A DNA stretch of 6,416 nt from Gammaproteobacteria bacterium (GTDB lineage Bacteria; Pseudomonadota; Gammaproteobacteria; Xanthomonadales; Xanthomonadaceae). Positions 1-6,289 of this stretch are shown one piece after another. Numbering within the stretch: position 1 is the first letter of the stretch; each line of letters opens with the position of its first letter. The position numbers and the translations under genes are program-made. The stretch spans positions 1 to 6,416 of the forward strand of contig JANYBA010000284.1 of NCBI GenBank assembly GCA_025360985.1, read 5' to 3'. A model generated the notes under the pieces. That model was given only the letters and a program-made list of their open reading frames with translations. It was not told where the DNA came from and did no database searches.

Positions 1-980
1 CCGGCACCGGCGGTACGCTCAAAGGTGTCGGCCGCGTACTCAAGGCCGAGCGACCCGACACAAAAATCATCGTCTGTGAACCGGACAACTCCCCCGTGCT
101 CGGCAGCGGCATCGGCCAGAAGCGCGGCGCCGACGGCAAGCCGAGCGAAAGCCATCCACTGGCGCGGCCGCATGTGATGCAGGGCTGGTCCCCGGATTTC
201 ATTCCCAAGCTCACCGAGGACGCCTTGGCCCTGGACCTGGTCGACCGCATCGTTCCGATCAACGGCGCCGATGCCATGCGCTTTGCGCGCGAGCTGGCAC
301 TACGCGAAGGCATCTTCGTCGGCATTTCCGGCGGCGCAACCCTGGCTGGCGCCTTGCAGCTCTGCGACGAAGCACCCGACGGCGCGAACTTCCTGGTGAT
401 GCTGCCCGACACCGGTGAGCGCTATCTCAGCACGCCGCTGTTCGACAGCATCGGCGCCGACATGAACGATGCGGAGTGGGAAATATCGCGTTCTACGCCG
501 GGCGCGCGTTTTGACGCGCCACCGCCTGCACCACCGGTCTGCGGATTGACACCACCGGCGCCCGCGCCGAACGCTCTCGCCGTTTCCGCCGAGGTGCAGG
601 AACTGGTCAAACGCTTCCTCGCCGATGCCGATCAACCGCTGGTGTTATTCGCGTTGGAGTGGTGCGAGTTCTGCTGGGCGCTGCGCAAGCTGTTCGCCCA
701 GTGCAGCATTCCCTACCGCTCGGTGGACCTCGATTCGACCGCTTACCAGCAAGGCGATCGCGGCGGCCAGATCCGCGTGCTGCTGCGCGAACGCAGCGGC
801 AGCCGCACCATCCCGCAGGTATTCGTCGGCGGCGAGTTCATCGGCGGCAGCACCGACACGATGGAAGCCTTCAAGACCGGCCGCCTGCAGGCGTTGTTGC
901 GCAGCAATGGCGTGAAGTTCGATGAAGACATGAAGCTTGATCCGTACAGCCTGATGCCGGGATGGATCCAGAAAAGCTGA
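1..980 (+). CDS. Cysteine synthase-like PLP enzyme fused to a C-terminal glutaredoxin domain (5' end outside window)
   Basis: The frame is open from the window edge (first full codon at 3) to TGA at 978-980, giving 325 visible residues; the N-terminal half with the PLP lysine lies outside. The visible part opens with the GTGGT phosphate-binding loop (nt 3-17). It continues with a GISGGAT motif and ends its first domain with LPDTGERYLST, close to the CysK/CBS-family end LPxxGERYLST. These enzymes normally make cysteine from O-acetylserine and sulfide, or use cystathionine-type substrates. A Pro/Ala-rich linker (about nt 510-580) follows. Then comes a glutaredoxin fold with a CEFC redox pair (Cys codons 663-665 and 672-674), the TIPQVF cis-proline motif (from nt 807) and a GGSTD glutathione-binding end. 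A further tail of about 20 residues ends in PGWIQKS. Cytosolic thiol metabolism is likely. Whether the enzyme makes cysteine or cystathionine cannot be decided from this half. No internal start with a ribosome binding site suggests separate translation of the glutaredoxin part. Confidence 0.9.
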   Translation, partial: GTGGTLKGVGRVLKAERPDTKIIVCEPDNSPVLGSGIGQKRGADGKPSESHPLARPHVMQGWSPDFIPKLTEDALALDLVDRIVPINGADAMRFARELALREGIFVGISGGATLAGALQLCDEAPDGANFLVMLPDTGERYLSTPLFDSIGADMNDAEWEISRSTPGARFDAPPPAPPVCGLTPPAPAPNALAVSAEVQELVKRFLADADQPLVLFALEWCEFCWALRKLFAQCSIPYRSVDLDSTAYQQGDRGGQIRVLLRERSGSRTIPQVFVGGEFIGGSTDTMEAFKTGRLQALLRSNGVKFDEDMKLDPYSLMPGWIQKS

Positions 981-1013
981 GCTGCGGCGTGTTCCGGACC
1001 GTGTGGGCGCCGC

Positions 1014-1388
1014 CTAGCGCTTCAACAAATTCTTCAAATCCGCGAATGGCGTGCCGGTTGCCGCCACGGTTTTGCTTTCGGCGTCGAGGGCGCTACCGCC
1101 GGTGTGGTCCACGTAACGCGAGTGTTCGTTGTCGTGGCAATACACGCACAACAACTCCCAGTTGCTGCCGTCCGGCGGATTGCAGTCGTGATCGTGATTT
1201 TTGTGGTGAACCGTCAGCTCGCGCAGGTTGGCGCGGGTGAATTCGCGTGCGCAACGGCCGCAGATCCACGGGTACAGCTTCAGCGCCTGCTCGCGATAAC
1301 CCCGGTCACGCCGCTCGGCATCGCGGCGCGCGTCGGCGACGATGCGGTCGAGCTTGGCGTGGTCTATCGGTGGCTCGTTGGTCGGCAT
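1014..1388 (-). CDS. yajD: YajD family HNH nuclease
   Basis: The product has 124 residues and matches what I recall of E. coli YajD almost throughout: GYREQALKLYPWICGRC, ANLRELTVHH, DGSNWELLCVYCHDNEHS, and a C-terminal PFADLKNLL. It is a small HNH (treble-clef) protein. Two CxxC pairs (C43/C46 and C81/C84) should bind structural zinc, and H61/H62, N76 and H85 form the HNH metal and catalytic set. All the key residues are present, so it should be able to cleave nucleic acid, but the physiological role of YajD is not established. The frame is open upstream to 1634; I chose the ATG at 1388 because homology begins just after it and the upstream translation is low-complexity. No strong Shine-Dalgarno is present, but a TACAAT box lies 10 nt before the ATG, which suggests a very short leader. 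It converges with the upstream fusion gene (33-bp gap) and diverges from the GST gene. Nothing around it suggests a toxin, phage or defence context. Confidence 0.88.
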   Translation of the reverse strand: MPTNEPPIDHAKLDRIVADARRDAERRDRGYREQALKLYPWICGRCAREFTRANLRELTVHHKNHDHDCNPPDGSNWELLCVYCHDNEHSRYVDHTGGSALDAESKTVAATGTPFADLKNLLKR

Positions 1389-1398
1389 CCCGGTCCGG

Positions 1399-1404
1399 AT
1401 TGTA
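1399..1404 (-). promoter_or_regulatory. -10-like box TACAAT for the HNH gene
   Basis: On the minus strand TACAAT sits 10 nt upstream of the ATG at 1388, within GATACAATCC. A start site 6-8 nt downstream would leave a leader of only 2-4 nt. No good -35 hexamer is visible at 16-18 bp, so this rests on the -10 match and the absence of a ribosome binding site. Confidence 0.35.
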
Positions 1405-1460
1405 TCGCTGCCGCACGATGGCGTGCCGCGTTCCATGGCCAGGCCGGCCCGGCATTGCGC

Positions 1461-1466
1461 CATAAT
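1461..1466 (+). promoter_or_regulatory. -10-like box CATAAT; likely leaderless start of the GST gene
   Basis: CATAAT (5 of 6 with TATAAT) ends 6 nt before the ATG at 1473, so transcription would begin at or next to the A of the start codon. No Shine-Dalgarno lies in front of the ATG, which fits a leaderless message. A -35 element is not clear. Confidence 0.4.
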
Positions 1467-1472
1467 CGCCGC

Positions 1473-2096
1473 ATGCAGCTCTACGGCCGCTCCAGCTCGC
1501 ACTTCACCCGCATCCCGCGCATCTTCGCGGCCGAGGCGAAGGTGGAACTCGACTTCGTGCTGATCCGCGACCTGATGTCGGTGAACGCGGACGATTTCGG
1601 CGGCCATCCGGCGCTGAAGATGCCGACGCTGCATACGGACTCTGGACTCTGGTACGGCTCTTTGCCGATCTGCCGCGAACTGGTGGCCTGCTCGGACTCG
1701 GGCCTGGTCGTGGTCTGGCCGGAAGACTTGGCGCGGCCGGTGGCGGCCAACGCGCAGGAACTGGTGTCCACGGCGATGGCGACCGAGGTCGGTCTGATCA
1801 TGGGCAAGGCGTCAGGCGTGACCGCAGACAATCCACAGCAGGTGAAGATGCGCGTCAGTCTGCTCGGGGTGATGGAATGGCTGGAACGCAACGCCAACCG
1901 CGCGCTCGCCACGCTGGCGCCGGACCGCGACCTGAGCTTCCTGGAAGTGTCGCTGTTCTGCCTGATCGAACACCTGCAATTCCGCGAAGTGCTGGCACTC
2001 GATCCCTATCCGCAACTACGCGCCTTCGCGCAGCTGTTTTCCGAGCGCAGCTCCGCCAAGGCCACCGCCTTCAAGTTCGATTTTCCGACGGGTTGA
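1473..2096 (+). CDS. Glutathione S-transferase-like protein
   Basis: The product has 207 residues, the usual size of a cytosolic GST. It begins MQLYGRSSSHFTR, the first strand and helix of the thioredoxin-like N-terminal domain, with Y4 and S7-S9 where the catalytic Tyr/Ser usually lies. KMPTL (P51) gives the conserved cis-proline that contacts the glutathione backbone. The usual ES motif after it (ESxAI) is replaced by GSLPICREL around residues 62-70, so glutathione binding may be altered. Residues from about 95 on are helical and form the C-terminal domain, ending at FDFPTG. The frame is open upstream to about 1104, but the extension is antisense to the HNH gene and has no GST similarity, so I chose the ATG at 1473, supported by the -10 box just before it. 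The substrate is unknown; detoxification or thiol-transfer roles are typical of the family. The function is inferred from the fold only. Confidence 0.8.
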   Translation: MQLYGRSSSHFTRIPRIFAAEAKVELDFVLIRDLMSVNADDFGGHPALKMPTLHTDSGLWYGSLPICRELVACSDSGLVVVWPEDLARPVAANAQELVSTAMATEVGLIMGKASGVTADNPQQVKMRVSLLGVMEWLERNANRALATLAPDRDLSFLEVSLFCLIEHLQFREVLALDPYPQLRAFAQLFSERSSAKATAFKFDFPTG

Positions 2097-2099
2097 GGA

Positions 2100-2330
2100 T
2101 TAGCGGTTTAGTTGAGCCTTCAGCTCTTGAATCTCCAGCAGAACTTTCGCCAACTCCGACTCTCTCGCATCCTCGGCCGGTTTGAGGAACCATGACGCGA
2201 CGAAGCCGGCATGTACGGTCCATTCTCCACGGCGCTTTGCACGGGACGTTCCTCCTAGCCTTTGATTCTGGAAGTCTAAACCGCCGGCCGACAGGACACC
2301 GGAACGACTACTGTCGAGTACCATCCGCAT
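2100..2330 (-). CDS. Doubtful small ORF with a possible coiled-coil C-terminus
   Basis: This is an open frame of 76 codons; I do not recognise a family. The last part (SELAKVLLEIQELKAQLNR) has leucines spaced as in a short coiled coil and looks more protein-like than the Arg/Gly-rich first half. The ATG at 2330 has no ribosome binding site. A strong AGGAGG on the minus strand (2254-2259) precedes a GTG in another frame that gives only 40 codons. The stretch 2097-2350 holds no better gene, tRNA or clear terminator. It may be a gene remnant with a shifted frame, or non-coding sequence. It converges with the GST gene, 3 bp apart. Confidence 0.2.
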   Translation of the reverse strand: MRMVLDSSRSGVLSAGGLDFQNQRLGGTSRAKRRGEWTVHAGFVASWFLKPAEDARESELAKVLLEIQELKAQLNR

Positions 2331-2344
2331 GAGGCCTGAGCGGC

Positions 2345-2352
2345 AGGGGGAA
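2345..2352 (+). promoter_or_regulatory. Ribosome binding site AGGGGGAA before an out-of-frame ATG
   Basis: AGGGGGAA lies 2 nt before the ATG at 2355, with its G-run 4-5 nt from the ATG. That ATG is in the frame that encodes a positively charged signal-peptide start, not in the frame of the main ORF at 2389-2799. It decides where translation naturally begins and so exposes the frameshift described for that gene. Confidence 0.6.
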
Positions 2353-2354
2353 CC

Positions 2355-2391
2355 ATGCTGAGGATTCGATTGTCATTGCGTACGTTGATTG
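2355..2391 (+). other. Signal-peptide N-region, one base out of frame with the secreted repeat protein
   Basis: From the ATG at 2355 the frame reads MLRIRLSLRTLIV, a typical charged n-region entering a hydrophobic core. It then turns into unrelated residues and stops at TAA 2460-2462 (35 codons). The next frame opens just after TGA 2386-2388 and carries SAILTSLMALSSMALA followed by DTKVWVN, the rest of a signal peptide and its cleavage site. Removing one base near 2391 would join them into one continuous signal peptide. The surrounding TTGATTGTCC is not a homopolymer. Confidence 0.6.
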
Positions 2392-2799
2392 TCCGCAATT
2401 CTGACCTCCCTCATGGCACTGTCATCCATGGCCTTGGCCGATACCAAGGTGTGGGTCAATAAAAATTCGGGCGTTTATCACTGTCCGGGCGGCCAGTACT
2501 ACGGCAATACCGAAAAGGGTGAGTACCTTGCCGAGAGCGAAGCGGTTGCTTCCTGCTATCGTCTCGCCAACGGCCAAGTATGTTCGCCGCTGACAGCGCA
2601 GCAACCTCGGTGGTCAGCACGACAGAGCATTGCGCAAGGAGAGACTGGCAACGTGACTATGGTGTGGGTGAACACCAGCTCGCTGGTCTATCACTGTCCC
2701 GGCACACGTTATTACGGCGCGACAAAGAAGGGCAAGTATATTTCCGAGGCAGAAGCTATCGCCAGCGGCAATCGTCCAGCTTACGACGCGAAGTGTTAG
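2389..2799 (+). CDS. Secreted protein with two VWVN-YHCPG-YYG repeat domains (apparent frameshift in signal peptide)
   Basis: As it stands the frame opens at a TTG at 2389 (136 codons), or at ATG 2413, neither with a ribosome binding site. The true start is probably ATG 2355 in the neighbouring frame, which would give about 147 residues. The visible N-terminus ends a signal peptide with MALA before DTKVWVN, so export by Sec is expected if the frame is restored. The mature part is two copies of one roughly 46-residue domain: nt 2446-2583 and nt 2659-2796, joined by a linker of 25 residues. The copies share VWVN, VYHCPG, YYG, KG, a SEA-like helix start and a closing Cys, about 26 of 46 positions identical. 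Each has a Cys in HCPG and one at its end, which could form a disulfide or a metal site. I have seen such motifs in small secreted proteins and at the ends of some nucleases, but the function is unknown. The G+C is lower than that of the flanking core genes. Confidence 0.7.
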   Translation: MSAILTSLMALSSMALADTKVWVNKNSGVYHCPGGQYYGNTEKGEYLAESEAVASCYRLANGQVCSPLTAQQPRWSARQSIAQGETGNVTMVWVNTSSLVYHCPGTRYYGATKKGKYISEAEAIASGNRPAYDAKC

Positions 2800-2801
2800 G
2801 C

Positions 2802-2814
2802 CTTGGGTCCCAAG
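2802..2814. other. Small palindrome between convergent genes
   Basis: CTTGGG-T-CCCAAG is a perfect inverted repeat 2 nt after the stop of the repeat-domain gene and about 58 bp before the stop of the convergent lipoprotein gene. It could act in transcript ending, but the loop is tiny and no T-run follows, so it is not a convincing intrinsic terminator. Confidence 0.2.
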
Positions 2815-2872
2815 CACCTACTGCCTCCTATGCGGGGTAATCGGGCAAACTGGCATGCGCGACGTATTCTCG

Positions 2873-3511
2873 TCAATTCAGCAGCTGGCAAGCCCCCATC
2901 CAACACTCCGCCAGCAGCTGCTTCCCATTCTTGCAGGTCGCCTCAAAAATTGAACGCCCATTCGATTCGCTGACACGCTGAAAATTATCACTGCACTGAT
3001 GATCTGCAAGCTCTTGCCGAGCTGTAGACTCCGCATCACCGACATACCCAGTAGCATGCGACGTTGGGACAGATGTCGGGCTTGCCGACTGAATCGATTG
3101 CGCATTCGAGGTCGATGTCCCGTCGTCAGAAAAGATCCAGATTGCCAGCGCCTTACCCTTTCGTTCAGCCGATACCCCAAAGATCGCTGCCGCAACCTTT
3201 GAACCGCTAGTTGGCTCACTCAACGCATCAAGTATTACGGCATTGGCCCCCATCTTTCCCGCCGACTTCTTCATTGACTCAAACATTTTCGCTTCATCAG
3301 TGTAGAGGGCATCACCCGTAGAATTGAGAAGGGCAACTTCTTCATACCTGCGTGGAACCTGCGAAGCTGTGCGATATAAGGCCACATTTTGCGGAAGGAC
3401 CAACGGTCTATTTGCCGTCGCAGTACCAAGTCGCGACGCATTTGTTGTCACGCAACCAGCCAATAACAACACGAGCACGACAGAACCAAGAAACGCAACT
3501 GGACGATTCAT
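2873..3511 (-). CDS. Lipoprotein of unknown function with a four-cysteine C-terminal region
   Basis: The product has 212 residues. A signal peptide (R3, then a hydrophobic run to L17) ends in the lipobox LAGC with the lipidated cysteine at C20. The residue after it is Val, not Asp, which favours the outer membrane. Residues about 42-125 form a compact domain with ALYRTASQVPRRYEEVALL and a helix leading to KMGANAVILDAL, a pattern seen in many small envelope lipoproteins of unknown role. A Ser/Thr-rich stretch (about 130-155) acts as a linker. The C-terminal region holds C173, C193, C203 and C208, which could make two disulfides in the periplasm. The start is supported by AGGGGAG (3516-3522) 4 nt upstream of the ATG. 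It lies 29 bp downstream of aceE on the same strand with no terminator between, so read-through is possible. Its G+C is clearly below that of aceE (one 60-base stretch near 2950 is about 43%), which suggests later acquisition. No function is assigned. Confidence 0.82.
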   Translation of the reverse strand: MNRPVAFLGSVVLVLLLAGCVTTNASRLGTATANRPLVLPQNVALYRTASQVPRRYEEVALLNSTGDALYTDEAKMFESMKKSAGKMGANAVILDALSEPTSGSKVAAAIFGVSAERKGKALAIWIFSDDGTSTSNAQSIQSASPTSVPTSHATGYVGDAESTARQELADHQCSDNFQRVSESNGRSIFEATCKNGKQLLAECWMGACQLLN

Positions 3512-3515
3512 GTGA

Positions 3516-3522
3516 CTCCCCT
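3516..3522 (-). promoter_or_regulatory. Ribosome binding site AGGGGAG of the lipoprotein gene
   Basis: AGGGGAG on the minus strand is 4 nt upstream of the ATG at 3511. It fixes the start and fits the lipoprotein signal peptide that begins there. It lies in the 29-bp gap behind aceE. Confidence 0.6.
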
Positions 3523-3540
3523 AGCATCATTACCTCAGGC

Positions 3541-6222
3541 TCAAACCCCTACCGGATTCCCCTTCTCCGGATCGATTTTGTACTGCTTGATCGCCCGGGC
3601 CACGTCCTTGCCATTCATCTTGCCTTCCGCGGCCAGCGCCGCCACTGCCGCGTGGGCGATGTAGTAGCGATCGACCTCGAAGAAGCGGCGCAGGTTGGCG
3701 CGGGTGTCGGAGCGGCCGAAGCCGTCGGTGCCGAGCACCGTGTAGCGCATCGGCACGAACGCCCGGATCTGGTCGGCGTAGGCACGCACGTAGTCGGTCG
3801 CCGCAAACGCCGGGCCGCTGCGGCCTTCGAGGCATTCGGCCACGTAAGCCTTGCGCGGCTCGGACTCCGGATGCAGCCGGTTCCAGCGTTCGGCGTCGAA
3901 GCCGTCGCGGCGCAGCTCCGTGAAGCTCGGGCAGCTCCAGATGTCAGCCGACACGCCGAAATCCTTGTCCAGCAATTCGGCGGCGGCGATGCATTCGCGA
4001 AGGATGGTTCCGGAGCCGAGCAGTTGCACGCGCAACTCACCCTTCTTCGGCTTGCCCGCGTCCTTCAATAAATACATGCCCTTGAGGATGCCCTCGGCCG
4101 CGCCTTCCGGCATGTCCGGGTGCGCGTAGTTCTCGTTCATCAGCGTCAGGTAGTAGTACTCGTCGCGCTGCTCGGAGAGCATGCGCTGCATGCCGTGCTG
4201 CACGATCACCGCGACTTCGAAGCCGAAGGTCGGGTCGTAGGGCCGGCAATTCGGGATCGCCCCCGCCAGCAGGTGCGAATGGCCGTCCTCGTGCTGCAGG
4301 CCCTCGCCATTGAGCGTGGTGCGGCCGGCGGTGGCGCCGAGCAGGAAGCCGCGCGCGCGCATGTCCGCCGCCTGCCAGGCCGAATCGCCGATGCGCTGGA
4401 AGCCGAACATGGAATAGAAGATGTAGAACGGCAGCATCGGCTGGTCGTTGGTCGAATAGCTGGTCGCCGCCGCCATCCAGGACGAGAACGCCCCGGCCTC
4501 GGTGATGCCTTCCTCCAGCACCTGCCCGGCCGCGTCTTCGCGGTAGTACATCAGCTGGTCGGCGTCGACCGGCTTGTACTTCTGCCCGTGCGGCGCGTAG
4601 ATGCCGATCTGCCGGAACAGGCCTTCCATGCCGAAGGTGCGCGCCTCGTCGGCGACGATCGGCACCACCCGCGGGCCGACCTCCTTGTCGCGCAGGATGA
4701 TGTTGAGCGTCTGCACGAACGACATGGTCGTGCTGACCTCGCGCTCGCCGGTGGATTTGAGCAGGCGTTCGAAAGCCGACAATTCCGGCGCCTTCATGGT
4801 CAAGGACGACTGCTTGCGCCGCTGCGGCAGGTAGCCGCCGCGGGCCTGGCGCCGCGACTTCAGGTATTGCACCTCCGGGCTGTCCTCGCCCGGGTGGTAG
4901 AAGGCGAGGTCTTCGATCTGCTGGTCGCTGACCGGCACCTGGAAACGGTCGCGGAAGACCTTCACCGATTCGGTGTCGAGCTTCTTGGTGTTGTGGGTCG
5001 GGTTGAGCGACTCGCCGGCCGAGCCCATGCCGTAGCCCTTGACGGTCTTGGCCAGGATCACGGTAGGCTGGTCCTTGTGCGCGACCGCCGTGGCGTAGGC
5101 CGCGTGCACCTTGTACGGGTCGTGGCCGCCGCGGTTGAGGCGACGAATGTCTTCGTCCGACAGGTTGGCGACCAGGGCCTTGGTCTCGGGGTACTTGCCG
5201 AAGAAATTCTCGCGCGTGTAGGCGCCGCCGAAGGCCTTGCAGTTCTGGTACTCGCCGTCGACGGTTTCCATCATCAGCTTGCGCAGCATGCCGCTGCTAT
5301 CGCGCGCCAGCAGCGGATCCCACAGGCTGCCCCAGACCACTTTCACGACATTCCACCCAGCGCCGCGGAAACTGCCTTCCAGTTCCTGGATGATCTTGCC
5401 GTTGCCACGCACCGGCCCGTCGAGCCGCTGCAGGTTGCAGTTGACCACGAAGCAGAGGTTGTCCAGGCCTTCGCGCCCGGCCAGCGCGATCGCGCCGAGC
5501 GATTCCGGTTCGTCGGTTTCGCCATCGCCGAGGAAGCACCAGATCTTGCGATCGGTCTTCGGCATCAGGCCGCGGCCTTCGAGGTATTTCCAGAAGCGCG
5601 CCTGGTAGATCGCGCTGATCGGGCCCAGGCCCATCGACACCGTCGGCGTCTGCCAGAACTCCGGCATCAGCCACGGGTGCGGATAGGAGGAAATGCCCTG
5701 GCCGTCGACTTCCATGCGGAAGTTGTCGATCTGCGATTCGCTGATCCGCCCTTCCAGGAAGGCGCGAGCGTAGATGCCCGGGCTGGAGTGACCCTGGATA
5801 TACAAGAGGTCGCCGGGGTGGTCGTTGGATGGCGCGCGCCAGAAATGGTTGAAGCCGACGTCGTAGAGCGTCGCGCTCGAGGCGAACGAGGCGATGTGGC
5901 CGCCGAGTTCGCCCGGCTTGCGGTTGGCACGCACCACCATCGCCATCGCATTCCAGCGGATCATCGAACGGATCCGCCATTCCATCGCGGCGTCGCCGTC
6001 CATCGCCGGCTCCAGGTGCGCCGGGATGGTGTTGATGTATTCGGTGGTCGGCGAGAACGGAAGCTGGGCGCCAGCGCGCCGGGTCAGCTCGACCATGCGC
6101 TCGAGCAGCTCGTGCGCCCGCTCCGGGCCGTCGTGGTCGAGCACCGCCTTCAGCGATTCGATCCACTCCCGGGTTTCCTTCGGGTCGCGGTCGTTCTCCA
6201 GCAGGTCGTTCAACCAGTTCAT
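3541..6222 (-). CDS. aceE: Pyruvate dehydrogenase E1 component, homodimeric type
   Basis: The product has 893 residues (E. coli AceE has 887) and aligns by eye over its whole length. It catalyses ThDP-dependent decarboxylation of pyruvate and acetylates the lipoyl groups of E2 in the cytosolic pyruvate dehydrogenase complex, feeding acetyl-CoA to the TCA cycle. The N-terminal region (about 1-55) is the E2-binding part. The ThDP-Mg motif runs from GDGETDEPES (232-241) to NCN (261-263). Active-site histidines corresponding to E. coli H106, H142 and H407 are H109, H145 and H410. Later landmarks are ADEARTFGMEGLFRQIG (524-540) and GLQHEDGHSH (641-650), and the C-terminal domain carries GTDGFGRSDTR. 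No key residue is missing. The frame is open to 6300, but I chose ATG 6222, which matches the family N-terminus and has GAGGGA upstream. The E2 gene does not follow directly; a lipoprotein gene does. A 753-codon frame on the opposite strand is a codon-bias shadow. Confidence 0.98.
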   Translation of the reverse strand: MNWLNDLLENDRDPKETREWIESLKAVLDHDGPERAHELLERMVELTRRAGAQLPFSPTTEYINTIPAHLEPAMDGDAAMEWRIRSMIRWNAMAMVVRANRKPGELGGHIASFASSATLYDVGFNHFWRAPSNDHPGDLLYIQGHSSPGIYARAFLEGRISESQIDNFRMEVDGQGISSYPHPWLMPEFWQTPTVSMGLGPISAIYQARFWKYLEGRGLMPKTDRKIWCFLGDGETDEPESLGAIALAGREGLDNLCFVVNCNLQRLDGPVRGNGKIIQELEGSFRGAGWNVVKVVWGSLWDPLLARDSSGMLRKLMMETVDGEYQNCKAFGGAYTRENFFGKYPETKALVANLSDEDIRRLNRGGHDPYKVHAAYATAVAHKDQPTVILAKTVKGYGMGSAGESLNPTHNTKKLDTESVKVFRDRFQVPVSDQQIEDLAFYHPGEDSPEVQYLKSRRQARGGYLPQRRKQSSLTMKAPELSAFERLLKSTGEREVSTTMSFVQTLNIILRDKEVGPRVVPIVADEARTFGMEGLFRQIGIYAPHGQKYKPVDADQLMYYREDAAGQVLEEGITEAGAFSSWMAAATSYSTNDQPMLPFYIFYSMFGFQRIGDSAWQAADMRARGFLLGATAGRTTLNGEGLQHEDGHSHLLAGAIPNCRPYDPTFGFEVAVIVQHGMQRMLSEQRDEYYYLTLMNENYAHPDMPEGAAEGILKGMYLLKDAGKPKKGELRVQLLGSGTILRECIAAAELLDKDFGVSADIWSCPSFTELRRDGFDAERWNRLHPESEPRKAYVAECLEGRSGPAFAATDYVRAYADQIRAFVPMRYTVLGTDGFGRSDTRANLRRFFEVDRYYIAHAAVAALAAEGKMNGKDVARAIKQYKIDPEKGNPVGV

Positions 6223-6227
6223 GGGGG

Positions 6228-6233
6228 TCCCTC
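6228..6233 (-). promoter_or_regulatory. aceE: Ribosome binding site GAGGGA of aceE
   Basis: GAGGGA on the minus strand is followed by five C residues and the ATG at 6222. It selects this start over the in-frame upstream codon at 6300, which lies inside the repeat array. Confidence 0.6.
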
Positions 6234-6247
6234 GTGCGCAGGGGGAA

Positions 6248-6253
6248 ATTCTA
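6248..6253 (-). promoter_or_regulatory. aceE: Possible -10 box TAGAAT of aceE
   Basis: TAGAAT (5 of 6 with TATAAT) on the minus strand lies 25 nt before the ATG, giving a leader of about 18-20 nt that contains the ribosome binding site. The -35 position at 17 bp falls in a G/C run and matches poorly, so an activator or a different promoter is possible. Confidence 0.35.
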
Positions 6254-6289
6254 GCGCAACGCCAATGGGCGGGGGCCTCCGGCACCAGG

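Noticed and set aside
984..1013. Terminator between the fusion gene and the HNH gene (GCGGCG...CGCCGC)
   Set aside because: The stem is only 6 bp with an 18-base loop and no T-run follows; in GC-rich DNA such pairs are common by chance.
1104..1472. N-terminal extension of the GST-like frame
   Set aside because: It is antisense to the HNH gene, has no GST similarity, and the promoter-like box lies just before the ATG at 1473.
1389..1634. N-terminal extension of the HNH frame
   Set aside because: It overlaps the 5' part of the GST gene in antisense, is low-complexity, and YajD similarity begins only after the ATG at 1388.
3352..4071. Plus-strand frame of 239 codons across the lipoprotein/aceE junction
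   Set aside because: It is antisense to two well-supported genes and shows no recognisable domain.
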